64,000 bases of DNA from Pedobacter sp. MC2016-14 (GCF_020991475.1 NZ_JAJMPA010000003.1:186001-250000); one strand, 5' to 3'; shown: positions 8,537 through 17,186, counted from the first letter of the stretch. Numbers and translations: made by a program. The notes: generated from the sequence alone by a model not told the origin.

Positions 8537-8686
8537 AAATACCACGATGTATCGAAATACAATATACCTAGTATTGGGTATTTATACCTATTTAGGGTTT
8601 AAACTTAATAAATCTCCGTAATTGGGTATTGACCACTGTAATACAGTGGAATATGTTTGCAGGATAAATACCACAATACAATAACT
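8537..8686. promoter_or_regulatory. Divergent spacer with repeated GGTATT/AATACC sites and a 17-bp palindrome
   Basis: AATACC or TATACC occurs near 8540, 8563, 8584 and 8668, and GGGTATT near 8574 and 8623. GGTATTTATACC (8578-8589) is itself an inverted repeat. CCACTGTAATACAGTGG at 8633-8649 is a perfect palindrome around a single A, about 38 bp before the plus-strand ATG. These are likely operators of the divergent LuxR-type regulator or another factor. Confidence 0.5.
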
Positions 8687-10723
8687 ATGATTACATTTTA
8701 CGCAAAAAAAGTACTTGCATTCTCTCTAACTGTGTTTATTATAAGTGCATTGTCATGCTCAAAAGGAGAGTCTGTTGAACCAGAATCAGAAGAAACCGTA
8801 CAACAAGCAGAGGGTAGCACCACATCATCAGATGTATTGCCAGGTCAGGTGGCGGTATTTTCATTAAGTAACGTATCTGCCGAGAAAGATACTCTAAATG
8901 CGGTAGTGAATGGTAAACTGTTTACCCTTTACAAAATAGAAAATAATCAATTTGGAGGGCCAGTTCCGGTTATTCCTTCAGGAAATTATGATGTAACTAT
9001 ACCCTCAATGCGCTTAAAGGCAGCTATTCCTTTGAAAGTGACAGCCTACACGCCTATCTCCAATCCACAAACTGTAATAGAAAGTTTTGAATTGGGCCTT
9101 ACTAAGAATATAGATAGTCTGCTGAAAATTAACGAGACCAACGCCGGACTTGCAAATGTACAACTTGTGCAAAATCTACAGGCCCAGATAAAAGATTTAA
9201 TGAAAGACCTTTCGGCAGCACAAAAGTTAGAACTTGCATATGCAATTAAGGCACAGAACCAGCAGAGTGACGGTCTTTATTCCATGCAGAGTGCTAAAAA
9301 AGTAATGGCGACAGATGCTGGGGATGAACTTGTTAAAACCTCCCACAAAATGGCCTATGCTGTTATGATCGCGAAAGCAGCTGCGCCTGCGGCAGCCGTT
9401 TCCTTATATGCGGTTTATGTAGCTCCAATTCCATTAAAGGGATACGCTGCTGTACTTGCCGCGGTATCTATCACAACTTATGTAATTGCAAGGGAATATG
9501 CACTCGTACACAGCGAAAGAGTTGGCAATTTGGAAGGGATTGCAGAAGCTATACTTGAGCGCGAAACTCAGGCAATAGCAATTAATGCCGTATCCTTAAA
9601 AAAAGCAATCACATCAATTACGCTCAATGCTACTTCAGATGCCCTAATTTTTGAGCGTGATGCAGTGAAGGATTTTGTTTTACCAGTAACATTCAGAACA
9701 ATTACCTCTAAGGATGAGAACCATGCTAGTGAGCTGCTAAGAAAGGTGGTAGATGATGATAAAAGAATGCTCGAAAATGATAAAAAGATCAAGACAGAAT
9801 TTGATCGCGTACTCAGCTATTTTCCAAAAGTAGGTAGCTATAAGCTTTATTCGTTACAGCTGCCTGCCCTAGCTAAAAAAGTCCAAGCAAATGCGTCAGC
9901 TGCTAACCTGACCATATCTGGTATGTCCGATCCAGCAATACAATTCTCTGTTGTCAAACATGAAGATAAGCTAAAGATAACAGCAAGCAGCCAAACCATT
10001 ACCACAAAAAAAGATTTTACTTTTAACGTTACCTACAAACACGACTTATTTAATACTACGCTTACAAAAACTTTTACGGCAACTTTTGATGGAGGAATTT
10101 ATCCTGAGAGCATGGAAATTGTAAGCGGGAACAACCAGACTGCACAGGAAGGGAAAGCTTTACCAAATCCGCTTTCAGTAAAAGTTAAAGACAAGAATGA
10201 AAATCCATTAAGAGGGATCAGTGTAAATTGGAAAGTGAAAAGCGGGGGCGGACAGTTGAGCAGCCAGCAAAGTCAAACAAACGATAATGGTATCGCAAGT
10301 ATTACGCTCACCAACGGTCAAGGCATTCAACAAGTAGAAGCAAGCGTATCAAAATCTGACCAGACTTTGTTACGTGGAGCTCCTCTTCTTTTTACGGCAA
10401 CCACAAACTTCCCCAATTATAAGGGAACTGGTCGGGTGTATAGTCCCGCTTATTTTACAGGATACAGTGATTTTCAATTGGAGTTAAAAAACGTAAAATG
10501 GACAGTAGGCTCTAGTATAGAAGGCACGCTTGTTGTCACTTCTCAGTTCACCAGTGATTTTCCTGCTACAGGCACGGTGACGGGAAATCAAATGGTACTC
10601 AAATGGTCGGCATACACCTTTAATTTAATTTTAAGTTCTGATGGAAGCAAGTACACTGGAACTGGGGTACAGGAAAATCAACCTCAAGTTCACATTGAAA
10701 ATATTATATTAAACAGGCAATAG
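8687..10723 (+). CDS. Large lipoprotein with bacterial Ig-like (Big-1) domain
   Basis: 678 residues from the ATG at 8687; a TTG ten codons upstream is less likely. The lipobox is IISALSCSKG, giving an acylated Cys. The middle section (about residues 150-400) is helical, with an Ala-rich hydrophobic stretch (VMIAKAAAPAAAVSLYAVYV) that may insert in membrane. Residues about 480-590 form an invasin-type Big-1 domain: SVKVKDKNENPLRGISVNWK, then SGGGQLSS and DNGIASITLTNG. The C-terminal ~100 residues look like a beta-sandwich. It is probably surface- or periplasm-anchored and of unknown function. It is transcribed away from the PAS-LuxR gene through the operator-rich spacer. Confidence 0.8.
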   Translation: MITFYAKKVLAFSLTVFIISALSCSKGESVEPESEETVQQAEGSTTSSDVLPGQVAVFSLSNVSAEKDTLNAVVNGKLFTLYKIENNQFGGPVPVIPSGNYDVTIPSMRLKAAIPLKVTAYTPISNPQTVIESFELGLTKNIDSLLKINETNAGLANVQLVQNLQAQIKDLMKDLSAAQKLELAYAIKAQNQQSDGLYSMQSAKKVMATDAGDELVKTSHKMAYAVMIAKAAAPAAAVSLYAVYVAPIPLKGYAAVLAAVSITTYVIAREYALVHSERVGNLEGIAEAILERETQAIAINAVSLKKAITSITLNATSDALIFERDAVKDFVLPVTFRTITSKDENHASELLRKVVDDDKRMLENDKKIKTEFDRVLSYFPKVGSYKLYSLQLPALAKKVQANASAANLTISGMSDPAIQFSVVKHEDKLKITASSQTITTKKDFTFNVTYKHDLFNTTLTKTFTATFDGGIYPESMEIVSGNNQTAQEGKALPNPLSVKVKDKNENPLRGISVNWKVKSGGGQLSSQQSQTNDNGIASITLTNGQGIQQVEASVSKSDQTLLRGAPLLFTATTNFPNYKGTGRVYSPAYFTGYSDFQLELKNVKWTVGSSIEGTLVVTSQFTSDFPATGTVTGNQMVLKWSAYTFNLILSSDGSKYTGTGVQENQPQVHIENIILNRQ

Positions 10724-10737
10724 CCGTCTATTGTATC

Positions 10738-11706
10738 TCATCCTTGTGTAGGCGCTAAAGCGCCTATGCTTTCAAATACTTGATCTATAACTTTGGCCAT
10801 ACGTTTAAAATCCAGCGTTTCCATTTTATCCGTAGCCTGGTGGTAGTTTTTATTTCGGTAAAAAGAGGTATCTGTAATCATCAGCGCGTCAAAGCCAAAT
10901 TGCCAGTAATTTAAATGATCTGAGAAATCTATACCAGCCAATGAAGCCGGACCAGCAAAGGTTTTTACAGGCAGCGCATCTGTAGATTTAAAGCCCTTAG
11001 CGAAAGCTTGCACAAAATCTCCGGAGCCGATTTTTTTAACCAGGGTAATGTAATTGCCCACATTTCCATATTTGAGTTTAAGAAGGCCCACAGGATATTG
11101 TTGAGAATCCTTGTCATCCCTAAAATATCCAATCATCTCCAGCGAAATCATACCATACACATCAGCCTTGCTGTCTATTAAAAATTTTGCATGGACATAG
11201 CTGCCCATGTTTTCGGTTCTAAAATAGGGCGGTTCTTCCAGGGTATAAGCTACAAGATCAATCCTGTAATTTAGTTTTTTTCCTTTCAATAGCCTCGCTA
11301 ATTCCAAAATACCTGCAACCCCACTGGCATTGTCGTCTGCACCTTCCTGATTGCCACAGACGTCGTAATGCGCGCCAATGATGATGCGTTTGTTGTTCTC
11401 AGTACCAAATGAACAAATCACGTTTTTATAGATTTTGCCATCAACTTTATATTCCTGCTCGGTTACCGTATTGGAATAACCCGCAAATACCTTGTTAATA
11501 TAGGCAGCCGTTTCATTGAGCTGATCGATATTAGAATGATTGCGGAATTTACTGGTTTTTGTTATCGCAGTTAAATGCTGCTTCAGGATAATAGTATCCG
11601 ACAATGAAGAAGTACCGAGCCCGATGTCATTTGCAGCCGTTAGGAAAGCGAAGCAGGCGAGGCCGGCAGCGAAGAGAGGTAAAAAGATCAGCGAAAATCT
11701 GTTCAT
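10738..11706 (-). CDS. M28 family zinc aminopeptidase, exported
   Basis: 322 residues with an N-terminal signal segment (RFSLIFLPLFAAGLACFAFL). The M28 motifs are in order: IIGAHYDVCG (His and Asp ligands), GADDNASGVAGILELAR (bridging Asp), EEPPYFRTENMGS (catalytic and metal Glu), then an Asp region and YHQATDKMETLDF (last His ligand). It probably trims peptides in the periplasm; substrate specificity is not visible. The Cys in the signal (LACFAF) does not form a good lipobox. It is convergent with the preceding lipoprotein gene with a 14-bp gap. Confidence 0.88.
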   Translation of the reverse strand: MNRFSLIFLPLFAAGLACFAFLTAANDIGLGTSSLSDTIILKQHLTAITKTSKFRNHSNIDQLNETAAYINKVFAGYSNTVTEQEYKVDGKIYKNVICSFGTENNKRIIIGAHYDVCGNQEGADDNASGVAGILELARLLKGKKLNYRIDLVAYTLEEPPYFRTENMGSYVHAKFLIDSKADVYGMISLEMIGYFRDDKDSQQYPVGLLKLKYGNVGNYITLVKKIGSGDFVQAFAKGFKSTDALPVKTFAGPASLAGIDFSDHLNYWQFGFDALMITDTSFYRNKNYHQATDKMETLDFKRMAKVIDQVFESIGALAPTQG

Positions 11707-12141
11707 AGTTTAATGGATTGGTTACTCTAATATAGTGTAAATTCACGACCCAATACCAAGGAATATCAAATAAACCTTTTACATGTGTAAAAGCCGATGA
11801 TGGAATTATGAATGCGCTTTTTATGTAAGTTTGTGTAACGAAATTTAAAATGAAAAAAGTCTTCGCTTTCATTTTGAATTTGATCTTAGCAATTCCCCTA
11901 TATTGCTACAGGTTTTCCATGAATTTCGCCATGCTAGACCTACAATCTTTTTGAAATTGCTTTATCAGTGTGGCAATCTTTTCAGGTTCTATCATTTCAG
12001 CTTATGAAATTTGAAATAAATAGTTTTTCTTCGGCTGTTTGGTATCCGCTACTTTTATCCTTAAAAGTGATCTCGCATTTATAGAGTGTCATACCCCCTC
12101 AACATCAAAATCAATAAAAACTTTGTGAAGTACTTATTTTA
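11707..12141. other. Gene-free spacer upstream of the 11-bp repeat array
   Basis: 435 bases with no convincing coding frame. AT-rich, with many stops in all frames. I see no RNA gene in it. The M28 gene promoter should lie at its left end. Confidence 0.5.
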
Positions 12142-12258
12142 ATCAATCACACATATATCACACATCAATCGCACATATATCGCACATGTATCGCACAGAA
12201 TTACTGCGATTGATCTGTGATTGATGTGTCTTTAACCTGTGATTAATTTGTGATTGTA
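12142..12258. repeat. Ten 11-bp repeats in two opposed blocks of five
   Basis: Left block, five tandem units without gaps: 12142, 12153, 12164, 12175 and 12186, e.g. ATCAATCACAC, ATATATCACAC and ATATATCGCAC (consensus ATNNATCRCAC). A 7-base spacer AGAATTA (12197-12203) follows. The right block has five units in reverse orientation at 12204, 12215, 12226, 12237 and 12248, e.g. CTGCGATTGAT and CTGTGATTGAT; the middle one (12226) is degenerate. The 11-bp period is about one helical turn. The last unit overlaps the -33 box of the DUF6266 gene. Confidence 0.85.
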
Positions 12259-12278
12259 TTGGATATGGCTTATATTTG
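12247..12278 (+). promoter_or_regulatory. Promoter of the first DUF6266 gene
   Basis: TTTG at 12247-12250 and TATATTTG at 12271-12278 with 20 bp between them fit the Bacteroidota consensus. The predicted transcription start is about 12285, leaving a leader of ~17 nt before the ATG at 12302. The last 11-bp repeat unit overlaps the -33 element. Confidence 0.65.
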
Positions 12279-12301
12279 TTTACATCCATAATTCAATAAG
12301 C

Positions 12302-12943
12302 ATGGGAGAATTAATTAATGGACCAAATGGTTCCTATAAAGGTAAGGTTGGGGATACTATAGGTTCTTCTAGAAATGGAGTTCCTTATATAAAAGGACGT
12401 TATAAAAAACAGGCTGGGCGAGTACCTGCTGGAGAGGCGGCAAATCAAGGTAAGTTTGCGATGGCTCATAAATGGCTTCAGCCCTTACTTTATTTTGTTA
12501 AGGAAGGATTTTCTGCTTTTAACAGGAGTTCTGGTGCTTATAATGCTGCGAAATCGGATTTACTTAAAAATGCGTTTGAATTTGTGGGGGATCAGCTAGT
12601 GATTAATCCTGCGAAAGCTAATGTAAGTTATGGTACTTTGCCATTATCAGAAAATATGGCCGTTGCGTTGCAGGATCAGAATAAACTTAAATTTACCTGG
12701 GATCCTTCCGAAGTGAAAGGCGGAGACAGGGATGACCAAATCATGATGTTGGCTTACAATGTGGTAGATCGGGTACCGGTTTATACCATGTCTGGTATGT
12801 TTCGAAAAACTGGAGAAGACCTTTTGCAAATACCAAGCGATAGAGGAGCTACTTATCAAGTTTATGTGGCTTTTATGTCTGTAGATCGTAACAGGCAATC
12901 GCAGAGTTTATATTTGGGAGAGGTGACGACTTTGGTCGTGTGA
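12302..12943 (+). CDS. DUF6266 family protein (first copy)
   Basis: 213 residues from the ATG at 12302, chosen because it follows the promoter and gives the family start MGxxxxGxxGxxxGKVG. The N-terminus GKVGDTIGSSRNGVPYIKG matches the second copy (GKIGTVIGASWRGIDYMRS), and both share a QxKFxxAxKxLxPLxxxxKxGF region and a C-terminal beta-rich half. DUF6266 proteins are widespread in Sphingobacteriaceae and Flavobacteriia with no known function. There is no signal peptide. It is encoded alone, behind the opposed 11-bp repeat blocks. Confidence 0.82.
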   Translation: MGELINGPNGSYKGKVGDTIGSSRNGVPYIKGRYKKQAGRVPAGEAANQGKFAMAHKWLQPLLYFVKEGFSAFNRSSGAYNAAKSDLLKNAFEFVGDQLVINPAKANVSYGTLPLSENMAVALQDQNKLKFTWDPSEVKGGDRDDQIMMLAYNVVDRVPVYTMSGMFRKTGEDLLQIPSDRGATYQVYVAFMSVDRNRQSQSLYLGEVTTLVV

Positions 12944-13065
12944 TTATTGTCGTCTTTTTAATGTTAATTAGGAGCAAAAAGCAATTTCGGAAAATTATTA
13001 TATCTGCTTCAGTTACCCTTATCATTCAATAATGCGCTATTTTTTAAAGAAATACTATTGGAAGT

Positions 13066-13629
13066 TTAGAAGTCTATATCCTCAAAGATCAATAAACCTT
13101 CTTTCTTGCCTATTTCTATTTTCCTGTAAATTGGCGAGAATCCTTTGCCACGAGGTTCAAAAAATTCGCTGATAAATTGGCTTTCAGTTTCGTAGTTTTG
13201 GGTGAGCTTGACGCCGGTGTAATGATCTGTTTTCGCCATAATATCTTCAGGATGCTCACCTATGTTTTTGAAATTATTTGAACTAGTAATCTTTTTTATC
13301 AGCCGTTGCTTATCTTCCAAGGAAATTTTCAAGGTAAATGTATGATAATAGTCTCCAGGAGCTATCATCGATTTATTATTTAATAAATCAAATTCATCAT
13401 TCAACACCATGCCTTGTTTCGAAAGCAGTTCCCTTGCGTCATTTTTAGAAAACAAATCATCTTCGAAAATCACAAATATTACAAAAATTAATAAAGTAAC
13501 GGGAACCAACCACACTGTAAATTTTGAAAATTTAGGAAAGCCAAGCATTTTAGGAATTAAGTGACATGCATATATTATGGAACTTAATGCTATTATAACA
13601 AGGAGTATTAAGAAGGCATAGTAGAGCAT
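13066..13629 (-). CDS. Hypothetical membrane-anchored protein
   Basis: 187 residues. Two N-terminal hydrophobic helices (YYAFLILLVIIALSSIIYA and FTVWLVPVTLLIFVIFVIF) are followed by a soluble domain of ~130 residues with LLSKQGMVLNDEFDLL and a YHTFTLKISLEDKQRLIKKI segment. I do not recognise the family. The soluble part probably faces the periplasm. It is followed on the same strand, 26 bp upstream, by an XRE regulator and may form a unit with it. Confidence 0.65.
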   Translation of the reverse strand: MLYYAFLILLVIIALSSIIYACHLIPKMLGFPKFSKFTVWLVPVTLLIFVIFVIFEDDLFSKNDARELLSKQGMVLNDEFDLLNNKSMIAPGDYYHTFTLKISLEDKQRLIKKITSSNNFKNIGEHPEDIMAKTDHYTGVKLTQNYETESQFISEFFEPRGKGFSPIYRKIEIGKKEGLLIFEDIDF

Positions 13630-13655
13630 ATTTAGGCCGGTATATGTTGAAAAAA

Positions 13656-13901
13656 TTATACTTTATTATCCAGTCCACTAAAATCAAAAAGTTCATCTAT
13701 AGTTACATTTAGTGCGGCACATAACTGCAATAAAATATACGCAGTTGGATTAGCACCCTCATTTTCGTACCTATTGATAAATTGCCTGTCTTTGCCGTCC
13801 AGTAGAGAACCCAGTTTTCCTTGGGTAAAGCCAGCTCTCAATCGTAACTGCTCTATACGTTTTCCTAAATTTATTTTAAATTCTTCTTTGCTTTGAACCA
13901 C
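13656..13901 (-). CDS. XRE-family helix-turn-helix regulator
   Basis: About 81 residues from GTG at 13901; a TTG at 13925 would add eight residues, and no ATG is present. It is almost entirely an HTH_3 domain: LGKRIEQLRLRAGFTQGKLG, then RQFINRYENEGANPT, then LLQLCAALNVTIDELFDF. Such single-domain regulators often control adjacent small genes or mobile elements. It sits head-to-head with the 13998 operon, and the promoter between them suggests it may regulate that pair or itself. Confidence 0.8.
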   Translation of the reverse strand: MVQSKEEFKINLGKRIEQLRLRAGFTQGKLGSLLDGKDRQFINRYENEGANPTAYILLQLCAALNVTIDELFDFSGLDNKV

Positions 13902-13942
13902 TTTGCAAATTTCTAAGATTAGCAAATTATTGTGTCATCTTA

Positions 13943-13974
13943 TTTGTTTACATCACGTCGTTTCATTATATTTG
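13943..13974 (+). promoter_or_regulatory. Promoter for the 13998-14698 gene pair
   Basis: TTTG at 13943-13946 and TATATTTG at 13967-13974, 20 bp apart, a full consensus match. The expected start near 13981 gives a leader of ~17 nt. Confidence 0.65.
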
Positions 13975-13997
13975 TTTAAGTATCTAAAGGCAAAGTA

Positions 13998-14303
13998 ATG
14001 ACTACAACAGAACAATATTTACACACTCGCCCTTGTGGCATTAAATCGGAACTCAAAGCTTATTCTGAAAACGTCCTGACGGAATTTTTTAATGATTATG
14101 ATCTTGAAGAATGCCATAATTTTCTATGGAAACTTCTAAAGCCCTCTTTCACCGGTACAAATTCAAATCTAAATAATGATGACAGGTGTTCCTTAGTCAG
14201 CTTTTACGAGAGGTTTCATGAACTATTGATTGCTACTGCAATTTTATATAATGAAAGAGAAATTAATAAGTGTACATTAGAAAAAGGAAAATACAACCTA
14301 TGA
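13998..14303 (+). CDS. Hypothetical protein, 101 aa
   Basis: A soluble, acidic, helical protein with no recognised domain: AYSENVLTEFFNDYDLEECH then FYERFHELLIATAILYNERE. There is no signal or membrane segment. The ATG follows a consensus promoter. The stop (TGA, 14301-14303) overlaps the ATG of the next gene, so the two are translationally coupled and probably act together. The family resembles short accessory-genome proteins of Sphingobacteriaceae, but I cannot name it. Confidence 0.65.
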   Translation: MTTTEQYLHTRPCGIKSELKAYSENVLTEFFNDYDLEECHNFLWKLLKPSFTGTNSNLNNDDRCSLVSFYERFHELLIATAILYNEREINKCTLEKGKYNL

Positions 14304-14698
14304 TATTAAGCCTGGCACAAGACAAAGTTTTTAATACCCTGGTCTATTTTAAAATGCGAGTAGAGAGGTTATCATTGAATAAAGCTGCTGCATTACTACA
14401 CAAGGCAAACTTAATAGCTGTTAAAGAAACAGGGGTGCCCATTACCTGGTTAAATTATAACTGCCTTAAAACGGAAAACATGCCTAATGATGCCCTCGCA
14501 TTCAACGATGATCAATTTTCAGATTATGAAATGGAAGTATTGGATTTAACAATCAATAAACACATGGATGTTGTAGATCCGCCTAATGTAGAAAATTGTA
14601 ATTTAGATAATGGGCTTGAATTTGCTGATTTATTGGATACTGAATGTAAAAAGCTGGCTTTTAAAGTTGCCTATGAGTCTTATTTAATGCTCTGCTGA
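14300..14698 (+). CDS. Hypothetical protein, 132 aa
   Basis: The start at 14300 gives an ATGA overlap with the preceding stop and begins MILSLAQDKVFNTLVYFKMR; ten extra codons upstream are possible but less likely. It is soluble and mostly helical (SLNKAAALLHKANLIAVKE), with an acidic second half and a cluster of hydrophobic and Cys residues at the C-terminus. No known motif. It is coupled to the 13998 gene and followed by a weak hairpin with a T-run. Confidence 0.62.
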   Translation: MILSLAQDKVFNTLVYFKMRVERLSLNKAAALLHKANLIAVKETGVPITWLNYNCLKTENMPNDALAFNDDQFSDYEMEVLDLTINKHMDVVDPPNVENCNLDNGLEFADLLDTECKKLAFKVAYESYLMLC

Positions 14699-14727
14699 TT
14701 ATTTTGGGTAAACAATTGGCATTGTTC

Positions 14728-14760
14728 TCTGCTTAAAGCAGATGTTTGTTTATTTTTTTG
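14728..14760 (+). terminator. Weak terminator after the 13998-14698 pair
   Basis: TCTGC, a short loop, GCAGA (14728-14742), followed within ~10 bases by a T-rich stretch with a run of seven T. The stem is short. Confidence 0.35.
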
Positions 14761-14892
14761 CATTCGTGTACGAATATTTGATAACAATTCGTTAACCTTA
14801 TAATAATATAGGTTTTGACGGGCGTATTTTACGTGAAAGTGAAGTTGGAATAGTGTGTGGTAAGGTCTTGCCTCTATTTTAACCTATTATTC

Positions 14893-15927
14893 ATGAGAGA
14901 ACCATTTAAATTTGAGCTGCTCCCCAATGTATTAAAATCTGTTGAAGAATTAGACTGTCTCCCAGAAAATTACAAATATAAAATTGACTACGCCACAGTA
15001 AAGACCATACAATATAGGCACTGGACTTGGGTGAGGCAAGTTTACAGTGCACGTGACGATTATTACGCAGAATTTGTCAGCTTTGAGGTTAGGCGTCCTG
15101 TTCCGGCCAGCATACGTGTGGATGTTCCTTCATTTGTTTTTCTTGTGGTCTTTGAAGGAGAACTTTCCATTTCTGATCCACTTACGACCGAAACTTTTGT
15201 GTTGCAAACCAATCACTGTATGGTGAAGCATTTCCTCCCTGGTAACTATGTAATTAGTGCTTCTGATCAATTGACGGTATTTTATTATTTCGTTTTATCT
15301 GATGAATTTTTAATTGATCATGTAAATCAGTACCCAAAGATGGCGAATACCATTAGGATGCTAAACCAGCCAAATGCCAGCTATGAATATTTTGGAACGT
15401 ATAAATTGAGTACTACCAAAAATACATTGCTCAAAAAAATACTGAACTATAAAAAAGAATATAAATTTGAATTGCGTGCCGAATTGGGTGTATTAATGAA
15501 TAAGGTATTACGTGGTTTTGATAAAAGGATAAAACCGCTGGCTATTCGTAATGCAGACCTTTCTAATAGCGAAATTGTATCAGCCATTAAGGCTTACATA
15601 GATGACAATACGGGTGCAGGGGAGCGTTTTACTGTTGAAACTATGGCATTTAAATTTAACAGGCATGCGAAAACAGTAAGCCGGTCTTTTTTAATGGAAT
15701 TTGGTTTCACTTTAGGAGATTACATTCAACATGTTGGAATGAAAAAGGCGCATAACCTTTGCATAGACGGCTTTACTTTTCAGGATGTCTCTGAGGCTTT
15801 AGGTTATTCTTGTATCTCTGCATTTACACGGGCCTTTAAACTGCATTTTAGCTACACGCCATCTAAAGCTAAACTATATAGCTATGATGGTTTGCCTGTT
15901 AACGCTTTATCCTGTCTAAAAAGTTAA
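14893..15927 (+). CDS. AraC-family transcriptional regulator
   Basis: 344 residues from ATG 14893. The N-terminal ~230 residues are a cupin-like sensing domain (SIRVDVPSFVFLVVFEGELS). The C-terminal ~100 residues hold the double HTH of AraC: RFTVETMAFKFNRHAKTVSR, FGFTLGDYIQHVGMKKAHNL, then FQDVSEALGYSCISAFTRAF and FKLHFSYTPSKAK, which matches the family signature. The effector is unknown. Monocistronic; it may control the accessory genes downstream. Confidence 0.85.
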   Translation: MREPFKFELLPNVLKSVEELDCLPENYKYKIDYATVKTIQYRHWTWVRQVYSARDDYYAEFVSFEVRRPVPASIRVDVPSFVFLVVFEGELSISDPLTTETFVLQTNHCMVKHFLPGNYVISASDQLTVFYYFVLSDEFLIDHVNQYPKMANTIRMLNQPNASYEYFGTYKLSTTKNTLLKKILNYKKEYKFELRAELGVLMNKVLRGFDKRIKPLAIRNADLSNSEIVSAIKAYIDDNTGAGERFTVETMAFKFNRHAKTVSRSFLMEFGFTLGDYIQHVGMKKAHNLCIDGFTFQDVSEALGYSCISAFTRAFKLHFSYTPSKAKLYSYDGLPVNALSCLKS

Positions 15928-16040
15928 TCCTATTTTGTCCTTAAATGTTATAGGAATGTTTCTTTCCAGGATATATCTTTGAAATAACGACTTATTAATC
16001 TGGTTCTAACTTTCAAGATTTTTAAGAGCAGCTACAAAGA

Positions 16041-16262
16041 GTGGCTAAAAGAAAGGAGGTATTTTTTATAGACAGACTAGAGATTACATTTCTGCAGGTT
16101 TCCAAACTGATGAAATGTGGTGAACGCAATGCACACAGATTACTGGCCAAGGTGAGGAAACACTTTGGAAAATCGCAAAGGCAACTTGTAACGCCGAGAG
16201 AATTTTGTGAGGTTACCGGATCTGAACTGGAAGTTGTATTGTATTTACTAAATAAACAATAG
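16041..16262 (+). CDS. Small HTH-like hypothetical protein
   Basis: 73 residues starting from GTG 16041 (MAKRKEVFFIDRLEITFLQV). The sequence has two helices with VSKLMKCGERNAHRLLAKVR, which looks like an HTH, then KSQRQLVTPREFCEVTGSEL, a helix entry as in excisionase/MerR-like small DNA-binding proteins. There is no ATG until residue 24. It is basic at the start, soluble, and sits alone between the AraC gene and the DUF6266 cassette. A role as a small regulator or excisionase-like factor is inferred. Confidence 0.6.
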   Translation: MAKRKEVFFIDRLEITFLQVSKLMKCGERNAHRLLAKVRKHFGKSQRQLVTPREFCEVTGSELEVVLYLLNKQ

Positions 16263-16383
16263 ACAATTAACGCTCTCAATTTGAAATCCTGATTTTTTAC
16301 TGACGATAAGTGACAGTATCTGAAAACAAGTGACATTAAATGATACAATGTGTTGATTATTAGTTTTTTATTGATTAGTCTGA

Positions 16384-16434
16384 TACTTTTGTTTCAACAT
16401 TAAGCCAATCGATACAATGGCATAAGGCTTAATG
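16384..16434 (+). promoter_or_regulatory. Promoter element and 9-bp inverted repeat before the DUF6266 cassette
   Basis: TACTTTTG at 16384-16391 matches TAnnTTTG. The expected transcript start (~16398) coincides with the first base of CATTAAGCC (16398-16406), which pairs perfectly with GGCTTAATG (16426-16434). The mRNA would therefore begin with a 5' hairpin. The -33 element is poor. Confidence 0.45.
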
Positions 16435-16469
16435 AAGTAACATATTTATAAACACTTAATCTTTAAAAA

Positions 16470-17117
16470 ATGGGAAAGTACATTAAAGGGATCCTGGGCT
16501 CATTCTCAGGAAAAATAGGAACAGTAATTGGTGCCAGCTGGCGGGGAATAGACTACATGAGAAGTCTTTCTAAAAAAAGGACAAGTCCGTTTAACCAGGC
16601 CGAACTGGCGATCCAGTCAAGGTTTAAAATTATGACTACCTTTTTGAGGTCTATTGCTGATTTGATTAGCAAGGGCTTTCAAAATGTAGCGGATCAGACA
16701 CCGATGAACAAGGCGGTTTCGGTAAATTTAAAAAATGCAGTTACTGGAGTTGCTCCTGATTTTACGGTAGATTACGCTAAGCTAAAATTTAGCCAGGGAA
16801 CCTTGATGACTGCGGGTGCGAACCTGGTAGTAACCGCAATTGCGGGTAAAAAGGTAAAATTTACCTGGCCAGATGCACTTAAAGTTAAAGGTTCTTCTGA
16901 TCCTACAGACAAGTTCATCTTACTGTTATACAGTGCCACCAAAGATGCCTTTGTAAGACTGTATGATGGGGGCTTACGTGAAGACCTGGATTGCGAAATG
17001 ATAGTGCCATCTAGTTTTGTAGGAAATTTGGTACATACCTACATCATTTTTGAAACTGCCGATGGCAAAAAAGTGAGCGATACCCAATATGGGGGAGCGG
17101 TGACTATTGTAGCCTAA
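16470..17117 (+). CDS. DUF6266 family protein (second copy)
   Basis: 215 residues. It starts MGKYIKGILGSFSGKIGTVI and keeps the family pattern GxxGxxSGKIGxVIGxxWRG, then SPFNQAELAIQSRFKIMTTF and a beta-rich C-terminal half ending GGAVTIVA. The first copy at 12302 is a divergent paralogue. No signal peptide. It is the first gene of a row with a holin-like protein, an exported amidase and a spanin-like lipoprotein, which suggests that it is an exported or structural component. That role is inference; the family has no assigned function. Confidence 0.85.
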   Translation: MGKYIKGILGSFSGKIGTVIGASWRGIDYMRSLSKKRTSPFNQAELAIQSRFKIMTTFLRSIADLISKGFQNVADQTPMNKAVSVNLKNAVTGVAPDFTVDYAKLKFSQGTLMTAGANLVVTAIAGKKVKFTWPDALKVKGSSDPTDKFILLLYSATKDAFVRLYDGGLREDLDCEMIVPSSFVGNLVHTYIIFETADGKKVSDTQYGGAVTIVA

Positions 17118-17186
17118 AAATAACAGTCGGCTGATCTGCCATTTCAGCCGGCTGATTTTAAAAACGTTAAAAAAAAAGGAAAAATT

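Noticed and set aside
12142..12258. CRISPR array
   Set aside because: Units are 11 bp without spacers and occur in two orientations; no cas genes in the window.
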